From contig JADKDU010000002.1 of NCBI GenBank assembly GCA_016714495.1, positions 496,001 through 560,000 on the forward strand: a DNA stretch of 64,000 nucleotides. The letters run 5' to 3'. The DNA comes from Hyphomonadaceae bacterium (GTDB taxonomy: Bacteria > Pseudomonadota > Alphaproteobacteria > Caulobacterales > Hyphomonadaceae). This document shows positions 8,897-17,899 of this stretch, in pieces. Each line of letters opens with the position of its first letter. The first letter of the stretch is position 1. A model generated the notes under the pieces. It made no database searches, was not told the DNA's origin, and saw nothing but the letters and a program-made list of their open reading frames with translations. Both the position numbers and the translations under genes were made by a program.

Positions 8897-10192
8897 ATGC
8901 GGGTTCTAGTCGTTGGCGGATACGGACTGGTCGGGATGGAGATCATCCGGGCCCTCACGCGCGCCGGCCACCAGGTGGTCGGCTTTGGCCGCTCCCCGGA
9001 AATGGGGCGGCGGGTCGCGCCGCATGTTCCCTGGAATCATGGCGACATGCGGAAGATGCAAGTGGCGGCCGACTGGACGCCAAACCTGTCCGGGATCGAT
9101 GCAGTGGTGAACGCGGCCGGAGCGCTTCAGGACGGGGCGAAGGACGACCTGAAACTGGTGCAGGATGGAGCTGTCCGGGCTCTGGTTACTGCTTGTGAAG
9201 CGGCAGGCGTGAAGCAGTTCGTGCAGATTTCGGCGCCGGGCGCAGTCGCGGACGCGCGGACGGCGTTCCTTTCGACGAAGGCCGCAGGCGATGCGGCGCT
9301 GCGGGCGAGCGGGCTCGACTGGACGATCCTCAAACCGGGACTTGTGATTTCCACGGGGGCGTATGGAGCGACGGGATTGCTGCGGATGCTGGCTGCGGCG
9401 CCGGTGGTTCAGCCGATCGCGCTGGCGGATGCGTGCGTGCAGACCGTGGCGGGCAGCGATGTCGGCGAGGCGGTGCGCGCTGTCCTGCTGGGCGAGGTGG
9501 CGTCGCGCCGCGATTATGATCTGCTCGAGGATCGCGCGCACACTTTGGAAGCATTGCTGAAGGACGTCCGGCGGTGGGCGGGGCGGGGCGATGCGCTGAC
9601 CGTGTGGCGCGCGCCGCGCTGGGCGGCATTTGCGCTGGGCTGGTTTGCCGACATTGGCGGGATGATGGGGTGGCGATCACCTTTGCGCACGACCGCATTG
9701 AAGTCGCTGGCTGATGGCGTGACGGGCGATGCGGGTCCGTGGCGCGAGGCTGGCGGGTTCAGGCTGATGCAGCTGGACGAGACGCTGCGCTCGCTGCCGT
9801 CTACGATGCAGGAACGCGTGTTCGGCCGCGCGCAGCTCGTGTTTCCGTTTCTGTTGGTGACATTGTCGGCGTTCTGGCTGGTGAGCGGGTTGATCGGCGT
9901 AGCGCAGCGTGAGCAGGCGGAGGCATTGATTGCCGCGCGGGTGGGGGATGATCTGGCCGAATGGCTGGTCGCGACGGGGATCGTTCTCGATCTGCTGATC
10001 GGCTGGGGGCTGTTGTGGCGCAAATGGGTGCGCCGGGCGGCCTGGGGGTCGATCATCGTGTCGCTTGGCTATCTGGCTACGGGGACATCGGTGACGCCGG
10101 AATTGTGGGCTGATCCGTTGGGACCATTCGTGAAAGTGCTTCCGGCAATCGCGCTCGCGCTGGCCGTGGCGGCGCTGGTGGAGGAGCGGTAG
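8897..10192 (+). CDS. NAD(P)-binding SDR-type oxidoreductase fused to a DoxX-like membrane domain
   Basis: The first 300 residues form an atypical short-chain dehydrogenase/NmrA-like Rossmann domain: MRVLVVGGYGLVGMEI holds the GxxGxxG nucleotide loop, and NAAGALQDG and LDWTILKPGLV are typical of the extended NAD(P)-binding group. The last 120 residues are a four-helix membrane domain resembling DoxX-like proteins (FPFLLVTLSAFWLVSGLIG onwards). I chose the ATG at 8897 because it starts right at the Rossmann strand; in-frame codons further upstream lie in the rpmG promoter region. The substrate is unknown. The next gene starts inside its stop codon, so the two membrane proteins are probably made together. 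Confidence 0.85.
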   Translation: MRVLVVGGYGLVGMEIIRALTRAGHQVVGFGRSPEMGRRVAPHVPWNHGDMRKMQVAADWTPNLSGIDAVVNAAGALQDGAKDDLKLVQDGAVRALVTACEAAGVKQFVQISAPGAVADARTAFLSTKAAGDAALRASGLDWTILKPGLVISTGAYGATGLLRMLAAAPVVQPIALADACVQTVAGSDVGEAVRAVLLGEVASRRDYDLLEDRAHTLEALLKDVRRWAGRGDALTVWRAPRWAAFALGWFADIGGMMGWRSPLRTTALKSLADGVTGDAGPWREAGGFRLMQLDETLRSLPSTMQERVFGRAQLVFPFLLVTLSAFWLVSGLIGVAQREQAEALIAARVGDDLAEWLVATGIVLDLLIGWGLLWRKWVRRAAWGSIIVSLGYLATGTSVTPELWADPLGPFVKVLPAIALALAVAALVEER

Positions 10193-10671
10193 TGGAGTGG
10201 GTTCATCTCCTGCGCTGGGCGCACATCATTGGCGCATGCGTGTTGCTGGGCACGGGCGCCGGCATCGCCTTCTTCATGGTGATGGCGCAACGGGTGAAAG
10301 ATGCGCGCGTGATCGCGCATGTGGCGGGGACGGTGGTGATTGCCGACTGGCTGTTCACGGCGGCGGCCGTTGTCCTGCAGCCGATCACTGGTGCGCTGCT
10401 GGCTATGGAGATTGGCTGGCGGATGAGCGAGGGCTGGATCGTTCTCTCCCTGGCGCTTTACGTGTTGGTCGGCCTGTTGTGGTTGCCGGTGGTGTGGATT
10501 CAGCATCGGTTGCGCGATCTCGCGCGGGCGGCTGCGGCGACGAGCGAGGAGTTGCCGGCGGAATATCACCGGCTCTACCGGATCTGGTTCATCTCCGGCT
10601 TTCCTGCTTTCGCGGGCGTGCTGGCTATACTCTGGCTGATGGTGGCGCGACCGGCGGGTCTGTTCGGCTAG
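10192..10671 (+). CDS. DUF2269 family integral membrane protein
   Basis: A 159-residue membrane protein with four predicted helices. It begins EWVHLLRWAHIIGACVLLGTGAG, the hallmark of DUF2269, and keeps the conserved His residues of the first helix. Its GTG start overlaps the TAG of the SDR/DoxX gene (TAGTG), so it is translationally coupled to it. DUF2269 proteins often sit beside this type of SDR gene; the function is not known. Its TAG stop shares the tetranucleotide CTAG with the stop of the converging NUDIX gene, so no intergenic terminator is possible between the two. Confidence 0.85.
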   Translation: MEWVHLLRWAHIIGACVLLGTGAGIAFFMVMAQRVKDARVIAHVAGTVVIADWLFTAAAVVLQPITGALLAMEIGWRMSEGWIVLSLALYVLVGLLWLPVVWIQHRLRDLARAAAATSEELPAEYHRLYRIWFISGFPAFAGVLAILWLMVARPAGLFG

Positions 10672-11462
10672 AGGCGCTCGCGGACATGGCCTTCCGGCGT
10701 CCAGTAGAGATGGAAGGGCAGGAGGCCTTCCTGCCGCACGAGCCGGGCCTCGATTTCGGAAATTACGAAGCGGGTGACGTTGGGCAGGTCGAGCTCGCCG
10801 GCTTCGGCGAGGGTGAACCAGCGCAGGTCGGCGAGTTCCCGTCCGTCAATGGGCGGGCGGTCGTCAATCAGGGCGTCGTCGGCGTCGGCCATCAGGAAGC
10901 GGGCGTCGAAGCGCTTGTGGCGCATGGGCGGCGTGATGGCGCGGCCGAGGAACTGGAAGCCGGCGAGACAGGGGGCGGCCCCCTGAACGTAGTAATCTTT
11001 CCACGAGGCGGGAACATCGCCAAGTCCGCTAGCGGCGCGGCCGACGATCAGGCCAGTCTCCTCGAACATCTCCCGGATCGATGTAAGCGGGAAGGCGCGC
11101 GTGGCGCGGGCGGCGCCGAGGGCGAGGCGCTGGTCAACCTCAGGCGCGAGTTCCGAGAGCGCGGGTACGAGCGCGTCTTCGTCGTCCACGCGACCGCCGG
11201 GGAAGACGTATTTGTTCGGCATGAAGTCGTGGCCGGAAGACCGGCAGCCCATGAGGATGCGCGGCCCTTCCGGACTGCTGCGATAGAGGATCAGTGTGGC
11301 GGCGTCGCGCGGCACGGGCGGTTCGCCGCGGATCAGCGCGGCCTCGGCCTTGATCAGATCGTTCTCGCCGAGCGGGTCGCGCTGGGCGGCCGTCTTCTGG
11401 GCGGATACCTGCGCGGCCTTGACCTGAGCGGGATCATCGTCGGGGTCGAAGGGCTTGGTCAT
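10668..11462 (-). CDS. NUDIX hydrolase
   Basis: This 264-residue protein contains a NUDIX hydrolase domain with YVFPGGRVDDED and the helix REMFEETGL, matching GX5EX7REUXEEXGU except for a longer insert between the Gly and the REUXEE half. NUDIX enzymes cleave nucleoside-diphosphate-linked compounds; long inserts of this kind occur in the NUDT19/RP2p-like and CoA-pyrophosphatase-like groups, so a CoA derivative is one possible substrate (inference). The start overlaps the rnr stop by four bases, making it the last gene of the topA-rnr-NUDIX unit. Confidence 0.88.
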   Translation of the reverse strand: MTKPFDPDDDPAQVKAAQVSAQKTAAQRDPLGENDLIKAEAALIRGEPPVPRDAATLILYRSSPEGPRILMGCRSSGHDFMPNKYVFPGGRVDDEDALVPALSELAPEVDQRLALGAARATRAFPLTSIREMFEETGLIVGRAASGLGDVPASWKDYYVQGAAPCLAGFQFLGRAITPPMRHKRFDARFLMADADDALIDDRPPIDGRELADLRWFTLAEAGELDLPNVTRFVISEIEARLVRQEGLLPFHLYWTPEGHVRERL

Positions 11463-13792
11463 CTTCCCTTCTTCTTCTTGTTCTTGCCGTAGCTGGCCTG
11501 ACCGCCCTTCTTGTTCGAGTGCTTGACGCCCGGCGGGCGGCCGCCGCCGTCAGAGGGGAGCTTGCGGGCGGGGCTGCCGCGGAAGTTGCGTTCTTCGCGC
11601 TGGGGCGCTTTCAGATCGGTGCGGCGCGGGCGCGGGGGTGACTGCATGGAGAAGAGCAGACCGCCGGTGAGGGGCGTTGCTTCCATCAATTTCACCTGCA
11701 CGTTCATGCCCATCTCGTAGCGCAGGCCGGAACGCTGGGCGACGAGGGCCGCGTGGGCGTCGTCGTGGACCCAATATTCGTCTGACAGGCGCGCGGCCGG
11801 GATGAAGCCGTCTGCGCCGTTTTCCGCGAGACGGACGAAGAGGCCCGCGCGCGTCACCCCAGCGATGCGAGCGTCGAAGACTGCGCCGATGCGATCCGCC
11901 ATGAAGATGGCGAGATAGCGATCGGTGGCTTCACGCTCGGCGGCCATGGAGCGGCGCTCGGTCATGGTGACGTGTTCGGCCATCTCTTCGAGGCGGACCA
12001 TGTCCTGGTCGGTTGCGCCATCGGGGCCGAGGCCCAGCGCGCGGATGAGGGCGCGGTGGACGATGAGGTCCGAGTAGCGCCGGATCGGCGAGGTGAAGTG
12101 CGCATACTTCAGCAGATTGAGGCCGAAATGTCCGAGGTTCTCGTGGGCGTAGCGGGCCTGCGCCTGTGTGCGCAGGACCATCTCGTTGACCAGGTGTTCG
12201 TTCTCCGAGTCCTTCACATCGGCGAGCAGCTTGTTGAAGCGGCTGCCAGTGATCTTTTCGCCCTTCGTCCATTTGTGACCGATCGTGGGCAGGAAGTTGG
12301 AGAGCGAATTGACCTTCTCCTCGCTCGGCTCTTCGTGGACGCGGTAGACCAGCGGGGTGCGCTTGGCCTCGAGCGTTTCGGCCGCGCAGACGTTGGCCTG
12401 GATCATGAACTCCTCGATCAGTCGGTGGGCGTCGAAACGCTCGCGCAGGGTGATCGATGCGATCTTGCCGTCCGGACCGATACGCACGCGGCGCTCCGGC
12501 AGGTCGAGATCGAGCGGAGCGCGGTTCTTGCGGGCCTTGTCGACAGTCCAGTACGAATCCCACAGCGGTTTCAGCACACTTTCCAGCAGCGGGCCGGTCT
12601 TGTCGTCAGGGCGTGCGTCGATGGCGTCCTGCGCCTGGCGGTAGGACAGCTTGGCGGCGGAGCGCATCTTGCCGCGGATGAAGCGGTGTTTTGTCTTCAC
12701 GCCTGAGCTGTTGAAGAACATCTCGACGGCCAAGGTCTCGCGCAGTTCGCCTTCCTTCAGCGAGCATACGTCCGCCGAGAGATGCTCGGGCAGCATCGGC
12801 GACACGCGGTCAGGGAAGTAGGTGGAGTTGCCGCGCCGATAGGCTTCCTTATCGAGGATCGTGCCGGTGTGGACGTAAGCGGCCACATCCGCGATGGCGA
12901 CGATGACGCGCCAGCCGCCATGACCGTCGGGTTCGGCATAGACGGCGTCGTCATGGTCGCGCGCGTCTTCCGGGTCGATGGTGATCAGCGGGATGCGCGT
13001 GAGATCTTCGCGCGGCGCGGGGGCAGCTTTGGCTTTCGCCGCATCGTCGATCACGGCCTGCGGGAATTCATCCGGCACGCCGTGCGTGTGCATCGCGATG
13101 ATGGACGCGGCGCGCGGATCGTCGAGGCGGCCGATGACTTCCACGATGTTGGCGCGGCGCGGGCCATAGCCCTTGGCGGGGCGTGCATTGATGCGCACGA
13201 GGTCGCCGTCCTTGGCGTCGCCCGCATCAGCCTTCTCGATGATGTAGTTGTTCTTTTCCTTGCGTGAAGTTGGCTCGACCGTGCCGCCATAGCGGTTGGC
13301 GCGGTAGACGCCGATCAGCGAGGTTTCGGGCGTTGCGTCGATCTTCTTGATCGCGCGGGCGCGCCAGATTCCATCGCCGCCCTTGTCGATCCGACAGAGC
13401 GCGCGCTCGCCGACGCCGACCGCAATCTCGCGGCCTTTGCCGAGCGAACCCTGATAGTAGATGTCAGGCCCGAAAGGGCCATCGCGGCCCATGGAGCGCC
13501 CGATCAGTTCGCCTTCCGAGTCGAGGCGCTCGAACCTCACGATGCCTGTCGGCGGCGGCATCTCCGCCGGCTGGAAGGCGCGCTTGGCGGTGCGCACGAG
13601 GGCGCCTTCGGCTTCAAGTTCGTTCAGGATGCGGCGCAGTTCGGGCTTGTGCTCGACTGGAACGTCCAAGCCGCGCGCAATATCGCGCTTGGCGCCATGG
13701 CTTGGGTGTTTTTCGAGATAGTCGAGGACCATCTCGCGGGTGGGTGGACCGCTTTCCTTGGAAGAGCGAGGAGGGCGAGGTGCTCGGCTCAT
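11459..13792 (-). CDS. rnr: Ribonuclease R
   Basis: Exoribonuclease of the RNB (RNase II/R) family, 777 residues, which degrades structured RNA 3' to 5'. An N-terminal winged-helix region is followed by cold-shock domains, then the catalytic motif ITIDPEDARDHDDAVY with the clustered aspartates that bind magnesium (near residue 275), the RNB core (HFTSPIRRYSDLIVHRAL), a C-terminal S1 domain, and a lysine-rich tail typical of RNase R rather than RNase II. It overlaps topA by four bases upstream and the NUDIX gene by four bases downstream. Confidence 0.96.
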   Translation of the reverse strand: MSRAPRPPRSSKESGPPTREMVLDYLEKHPSHGAKRDIARGLDVPVEHKPELRRILNELEAEGALVRTAKRAFQPAEMPPPTGIVRFERLDSEGELIGRSMGRDGPFGPDIYYQGSLGKGREIAVGVGERALCRIDKGGDGIWRARAIKKIDATPETSLIGVYRANRYGGTVEPTSRKEKNNYIIEKADAGDAKDGDLVRINARPAKGYGPRRANIVEVIGRLDDPRAASIIAMHTHGVPDEFPQAVIDDAAKAKAAPAPREDLTRIPLITIDPEDARDHDDAVYAEPDGHGGWRVIVAIADVAAYVHTGTILDKEAYRRGNSTYFPDRVSPMLPEHLSADVCSLKEGELRETLAVEMFFNSSGVKTKHRFIRGKMRSAAKLSYRQAQDAIDARPDDKTGPLLESVLKPLWDSYWTVDKARKNRAPLDLDLPERRVRIGPDGKIASITLRERFDAHRLIEEFMIQANVCAAETLEAKRTPLVYRVHEEPSEEKVNSLSNFLPTIGHKWTKGEKITGSRFNKLLADVKDSENEHLVNEMVLRTQAQARYAHENLGHFGLNLLKYAHFTSPIRRYSDLIVHRALIRALGLGPDGATDQDMVRLEEMAEHVTMTERRSMAAEREATDRYLAIFMADRIGAVFDARIAGVTRAGLFVRLAENGADGFIPAARLSDEYWVHDDAHAALVAQRSGLRYEMGMNVQVKLMEATPLTGGLLFSMQSPPRPRRTDLKAPQREERNFRGSPARKLPSDGGGRPPGVKHSNKKGGQASYGKNKKKKGR

Positions 13793-16476
13793 GCCTCTGC
13801 TTTTGTCGCCTTCTTGGCGGGTTTGGTTTTGGCCGCGGCCTTCTTGGCTGCGGGTTTCTTGGTCGTCGTTGATTTGGTTTCTCCAGTGGATTTGGCGGCA
13901 GCCTTCTTGGCTGGCGCCTTCGCCGCTTTCTTCTTCCCCTTCATTTTCGTTGAGGGTGCAGCAGCTGCGCGGGCGTCGACCAGCTCAATCGCTAGTTCAA
14001 GCGTAATGGTCGCTGGGTCCGCTCCGCGCGGGATGTTGGCATTGATCTGCCCGTGCTTCAGATAGGGACCGAATCTGCCGGAATAAAGGCGGATCGGCTC
14101 GCCATCGGTGTGATTTCCCATTTCACGTAGCGGCGGGGCGGCCTGGCCACGCCCACGACCAGCGCCCCTGCCGGCGCGTTTTTCGGCAATCAGCGTGACG
14201 GCGCGGTTGATACCGATGTCGAACAGTTCGTTGACGTCGGGCACGTTTGCGTAGGTCTTGATGTGCTGCACATACGGGCCGTAGCGGCCGAGATTGGCCA
14301 GGATCGGCTCGCCGTCTTCCGGGTGCTTGCCGACTTCGCGGGGCAGCGAGAGCAGTTTCAGGCCCTGTTCGAGATCGAGATCCGGCACCGACCATCCGTT
14401 GGGGATGGACGAGCGGCGAGGCTTTTCGCCCTTTTCGATCGGGTCGGGGCCGAGCTGCACATAGGCGCCGAAGCGGCCGCTCTTGAGATAGACGGGCACG
14501 CCATCCGGGTTGTTGCCGAGCACCTTGCCTTCGGGCGGGATGTCGGTCTGGCCGGGCTTCTCGGCGCCGAAAGGACGCGTGAAACGGCATTCGGGATAGT
14601 TCGAGCAGCCGACGAAAGCGCCGAACTTGCCGAGCTTCAGCGAGAGCTGGCCCGTGCCGCAGGTCGGGCAGATGCGCGCGTCGACTTCTTTGCCGTCGGC
14701 GTCGATCTTCTTCGGAAAGAGATAAGGCGCCAGCTCCTCATTGAGCGCGTCGATGACGTTGGACACGCGCAGTTCGGCTGTCGCGCCAATGGCGCCGTTG
14801 AACTCCTTCCAGAAGTCGCGGAGGAAATCCTTCCACGCCAGCTTTCCGTCCGAGACGAGGTCGAGTTTTTCTTCGAGGCCGGCGGTGAAATCGTATTCGA
14901 CATAGCGCGCGAAGAATTTCTCGAGGAACAGCGTGACGAGACGGCCCTTGTCTTCGGGGATGAAGCGTTTCTGTTCGAGTTTCACGTAGTCGCGGTCGAT
15001 CAGGGTCGAGAGCGTCGAGGCGTAGGTGGAGGGGCGGCCGATGCCGAGCTCTTCCAGCTTCTTGACCAGCGAGGCTTCCGAATAGCGCGGTGGCGGCTCG
15101 GTGAAGTGTTGGGTGTGCGTGGCGTCGACCAGGCGCGGCGTGTCGCCCTGGTTGATGACGGGCAGGCGGCCGCCGTCTTCATCGTCGCTCTCGTCCTTGC
15201 CTTCCTGATAGAGCGTCAGGAAGCCGTCGAACTTCACGACCTGGCCGGTGGCGCGCAGGACGGTCTTCCCGTCGGTCGCCGGGATTTCGACCGTCGTGCG
15301 CTCGAGCGAGGCGGCTTCCATCTGGGACGCGACGGCGCGTTTCCAGACGAGTTCATAGAGGCGCGCCATGTCGGGTTCGAGATGCAGCGCGCCGGGCTTG
15401 CGGTCGAAGTCGGTGGGGCGCACGGCCTCGTGGGCCTCCTGCGCGTTCTTGGCTTTCGAGGTGTAACGGCGCGGGCCGTCGGGCAAGTAGTCCTTGCCAT
15501 AGTTGCGGCCGATGGCGGAGCGGGCGGCGGCGTAGGCTTCTTCCGCCATCTGCACGCCGTCGGTACGCATATAGGTGATGAGGCCGACCTGCTCGCCGCC
15601 GATCTGCACGCCCTCATAGAGACGCTGGGCGATCTGCATCGTGCGGCTGGCGGAGAAGCCGAGCTTGCGAGCGGCTTCCTGTTGCAGCGTGGAGGTGGTG
15701 AAGGGCGGGGGCGGATTGCGCTTGAGGGGTTTGGCCTCGACCGAGGCGACGCGGTAGCCGCCAGCCTTCACCGCGGCGAGGGCGCGGGCGGCGGCTTCGG
15801 CGTTGGGCAGCGAGAATTTCTGCAGCTTCTGGCCGTCGAGTTCGGTGAGGCGGGCTTCGAACTCGCCGCCATTCACGGCCAGCCTGGTCTGAACCTGCCA
15901 GTATTCCTGCGTGATGAACTTTTCGATCTCGACTTCGCGATCGACGACGATGCGCAGCGCGACCGATTGCACACGGCCCGCCGAGCGGCTGCCGGGAAGC
16001 TTCCGCCACAGCACGGGCGATAGCGAGAAACCGACGAGATAATCCAGGGCGCGGCGGGCAAGATAGGCGTCGACCAGCTGCTGGTCGATCTGACGTGGGG
16101 CATTGATTGCGTCGGTGACGGCTTTCTTGGTGATGGCGTTGAAGGTGACGCGCTGGATCGTCTTGCCCTTGAGCACCTTGCGGGCGGTGAGCGCTTCAAG
16201 AACGTGCCAGGAGATTGCTTCGCCCTCGCGATCGGGGTCGGTGGCGAGGATCAGGCCGTCGGCTTCGCGCACGGCATCGGCGATTTCCTTGACGTGCTTG
16301 ATCGACTTTCCGTCGATGTCCCACGACATCGCAAAGTCCTCGTCGGGCCTCACGGAGCCGTCCTTGGAGGGTAGGTCGCGGATGTGGCCGTAGGACGCCA
16401 TCACCTTATACCCGGGGCCCAGGTACTTGTTGATGGATTTGACCTTGCCGGGGGACTCGACGACGACGACCTGCAT
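13789..16476 (-). CDS. topA: DNA topoisomerase I (type IA)
   Basis: An 895-residue type IA topoisomerase that relaxes negative supercoils. The N-terminal TOPRIM domain has VVVESPGKVKSI and ATDPDREGEAISWH. The catalytic tyrosine lies in ITYMRTDG (Tyr302). One four-cysteine zinc finger (CPTCG...CSNYPEC) follows near residue 615, then several topoisomerase C-terminal repeats of the GRFGPYxxH kind, and finally a Lys/Ala-rich tail of about 60 residues. The start is at the head of a minus-strand unit with rnr and the NUDIX gene, all joined by four-base overlaps. In related bacteria dprA precedes topA; here only a remnant does. Confidence 0.97.
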   Translation of the reverse strand: MQVVVVESPGKVKSINKYLGPGYKVMASYGHIRDLPSKDGSVRPDEDFAMSWDIDGKSIKHVKEIADAVREADGLILATDPDREGEAISWHVLEALTARKVLKGKTIQRVTFNAITKKAVTDAINAPRQIDQQLVDAYLARRALDYLVGFSLSPVLWRKLPGSRSAGRVQSVALRIVVDREVEIEKFITQEYWQVQTRLAVNGGEFEARLTELDGQKLQKFSLPNAEAAARALAAVKAGGYRVASVEAKPLKRNPPPPFTTSTLQQEAARKLGFSASRTMQIAQRLYEGVQIGGEQVGLITYMRTDGVQMAEEAYAAARSAIGRNYGKDYLPDGPRRYTSKAKNAQEAHEAVRPTDFDRKPGALHLEPDMARLYELVWKRAVASQMEAASLERTTVEIPATDGKTVLRATGQVVKFDGFLTLYQEGKDESDDEDGGRLPVINQGDTPRLVDATHTQHFTEPPPRYSEASLVKKLEELGIGRPSTYASTLSTLIDRDYVKLEQKRFIPEDKGRLVTLFLEKFFARYVEYDFTAGLEEKLDLVSDGKLAWKDFLRDFWKEFNGAIGATAELRVSNVIDALNEELAPYLFPKKIDADGKEVDARICPTCGTGQLSLKLGKFGAFVGCSNYPECRFTRPFGAEKPGQTDIPPEGKVLGNNPDGVPVYLKSGRFGAYVQLGPDPIEKGEKPRRSSIPNGWSVPDLDLEQGLKLLSLPREVGKHPEDGEPILANLGRYGPYVQHIKTYANVPDVNELFDIGINRAVTLIAEKRAGRGAGRGRGQAAPPLREMGNHTDGEPIRLYSGRFGPYLKHGQINANIPRGADPATITLELAIELVDARAAAAPSTKMKGKKKAAKAPAKKAAAKSTGETKSTTTKKPAAKKAAAKTKPAKKATKAEA

Positions 16477-16573
16477 TTTTCCTCAAAGATTCAGAGTATT
16501 TGGGGGAGGTTGCGGCGGGAAGTTGGGGGCCACCGCCCGGAATGTCAATTCGCGGGACAGCGTGGTCCAGCCC

Positions 16574-16590
16574 CTCCCCCGTAGGGGGAG
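16574..16590. repeat. Perfect palindrome between topA and the dprA remnant
   Basis: CTCCCCC-GTA-GGGGGAG is a perfect 7-bp inverted repeat with a three-base loop, lying between the dprA remnant and the topA start. It has no T run. It could be an interspersed hairpin repeat or a weak terminator after dprA. Confidence 0.5.
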
Positions 16591-16608
16591 ATATATTTCA
16601 GAAGTGTG

Positions 16609-17182
16609 TCAGACGGCCCGCGAGGCGGTTCCGCCGACATGGGTGTGGGCGGCTCGGGCGAGTTCCAGGTCGGCCAGTGCGGCCAGCACGAGACGGTGAG
16701 GGGCGTCGGCTGCGCGGACGATTTCGTCGATGCGTATAGGCGTCGGGCTGAGGGCTTCGCGGACGGCGCGGAGAAGGGCTGGCGGCATATCGGCGTCGCG
16801 CGCATCGATGCGGTCGGCCAAGGGCTCGTTGACGGCGGGCGGGGCTATGCCTTCCTTGGCGTTGAGCACGTTCTCGGAGGATTCGATCAGGGCGGCGCCC
16901 TGTTTGGGCAAGCGGTTCGTTCAGCGCGCGCGAGGGTCAAGCGGCGAGATGTGTCGCGCCGAGTTTGCCCGTTGGCTTCAATCTCGTGCTAGGTCTTGGA
17001 GAGGTCAGGCGCCTTGATTTCAGCTTTGCCGCCGGCCTTCCTTGCGGGCGATGGCAGGTCTTCGCGCACGGCTGCTGCGGACCGTAGCGTTCGAGCAGAT
17101 GAAAGAACGTGATCGGGCCGATGCCGCGTGTTAGCCGGCGCCTCAGCCAGTCCGCCCGATCTCCCCTGTAAGCTGGCGCCAA
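16609..17182 (-). pseudogene. dprA: dprA remnant: Rossmann core deleted, several frameshifts
   Basis: DprA loads RecA on incoming single-stranded DNA during natural transformation. Here only the two ends survive. The N-terminal piece reads DRADWLRRRLTRGIGPITFFHLLERYG, shifts frame, continues SAAAVREDLPSPARKAGGKAEIKA, meets a TAG, then HEIEANG, and shifts again to KLGATHLAA. The C-terminal piece reads DPRAL, shifts, and continues NRLPKQGAALIESSENVL, then the winged-helix tail ending HTHVGGTASRAV. The join falls near 16918-16940 and removes about 180 residues, the whole nucleotide-binding DNA_processg_A core. A full gene would be about 1.1 kb, against 574 bases here. Position between plsY and topA is the normal dprA locus. 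This is certainly non-functional, whatever the sequencing quality. Confidence 0.85.
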
Positions 17183-17183
17183 T

Positions 17184-17882
17184 TCATCCGGTACTCTCCG
17201 GCGGCGGTTCGGCGGCTTTCTTCTTCGAGCCGATCTTCGGCTCGGTACCGGCGATGATGCGCTGGATGTTGGCGCGGTGGCGCCAGTAGATCAGCACGGC
17301 GAGTGCGCCGAAGACGATCCAGTCATCGCCGAGCGGATTGATGAAGTAGGCAATGACCGGCACGGCGAGTGTCGCCACGAGTGCGGCGAAGGACGACATG
17401 CGGAAGATCGCGGCGGTGAGCAGCCAGACGGCGCCGAACGCCAGCCCGACCTGCCACAGCGCCGCCACCAGCAGACCGATGTAGGTGGCGACGCCTTTTC
17501 CGCCCTTGAACTTCAGCCAGACCGGATAGCAATGGCCAACGAATGCTGCTGCGCCGCCGATCAGACCCAGGCTGTGATAATAGCCAGGTGTGAAGTCGGA
17601 CGTGTACTGGCCAGCGTAGAGGGCCGCGCTCCAGATGCAGACGAAGTAGGCCAAGCCCGCCTTGCCGGCGTCGAGCAGCAGGGTGGCGAGGGCGAGATCC
17701 TTGCGGCCGGTGCGCAGCACGTTGGTTGCGCCGATATTGCCAGAGCCGATAGCGCGGATGTCGCCCAGGCCTGCGAGCTTGGTGATGACGAGGCCGAACG
17801 GGATTGAACCGAGCAGGTAGCCGAGCAGGATAGCCGGGCCGTAGACCGCGAGGAACACGCCGAGGTTCGCGAAGATTTCCAT
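17184..17882 (-). CDS. plsY: Acyl-phosphate glycerol-3-phosphate acyltransferase PlsY
   Basis: A 232-residue inner-membrane enzyme that moves an acyl group from acyl-phosphate to glycerol-3-phosphate, the first step of phospholipid synthesis. The three PlsY motifs are visible: GSIPFGLVITKL with GSGNIGATNVLR, then FKGGKGVATYIG, and a C-terminal IYWRHRANIQRIIAGTEPKIG. About five to six membrane helices are expected. The start has no competitor nearby. It lies 17 bases after pyrC' on the same strand and just before the dprA remnant. The C-terminal extension rich in Lys, Glu and Pro is unremarkable. Confidence 0.96.
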   Translation of the reverse strand: MEIFANLGVFLAVYGPAILLGYLLGSIPFGLVITKLAGLGDIRAIGSGNIGATNVLRTGRKDLALATLLLDAGKAGLAYFVCIWSAALYAGQYTSDFTPGYYHSLGLIGGAAAFVGHCYPVWLKFKGGKGVATYIGLLVAALWQVGLAFGAVWLLTAAIFRMSSFAALVATLAVPVIAYFINPLGDDWIVFGALAVLIYWRHRANIQRIIAGTEPKIGSKKKAAEPPPESTG

Positions 17883-17899
17883 AAGCGCGCGCCCCCCGT

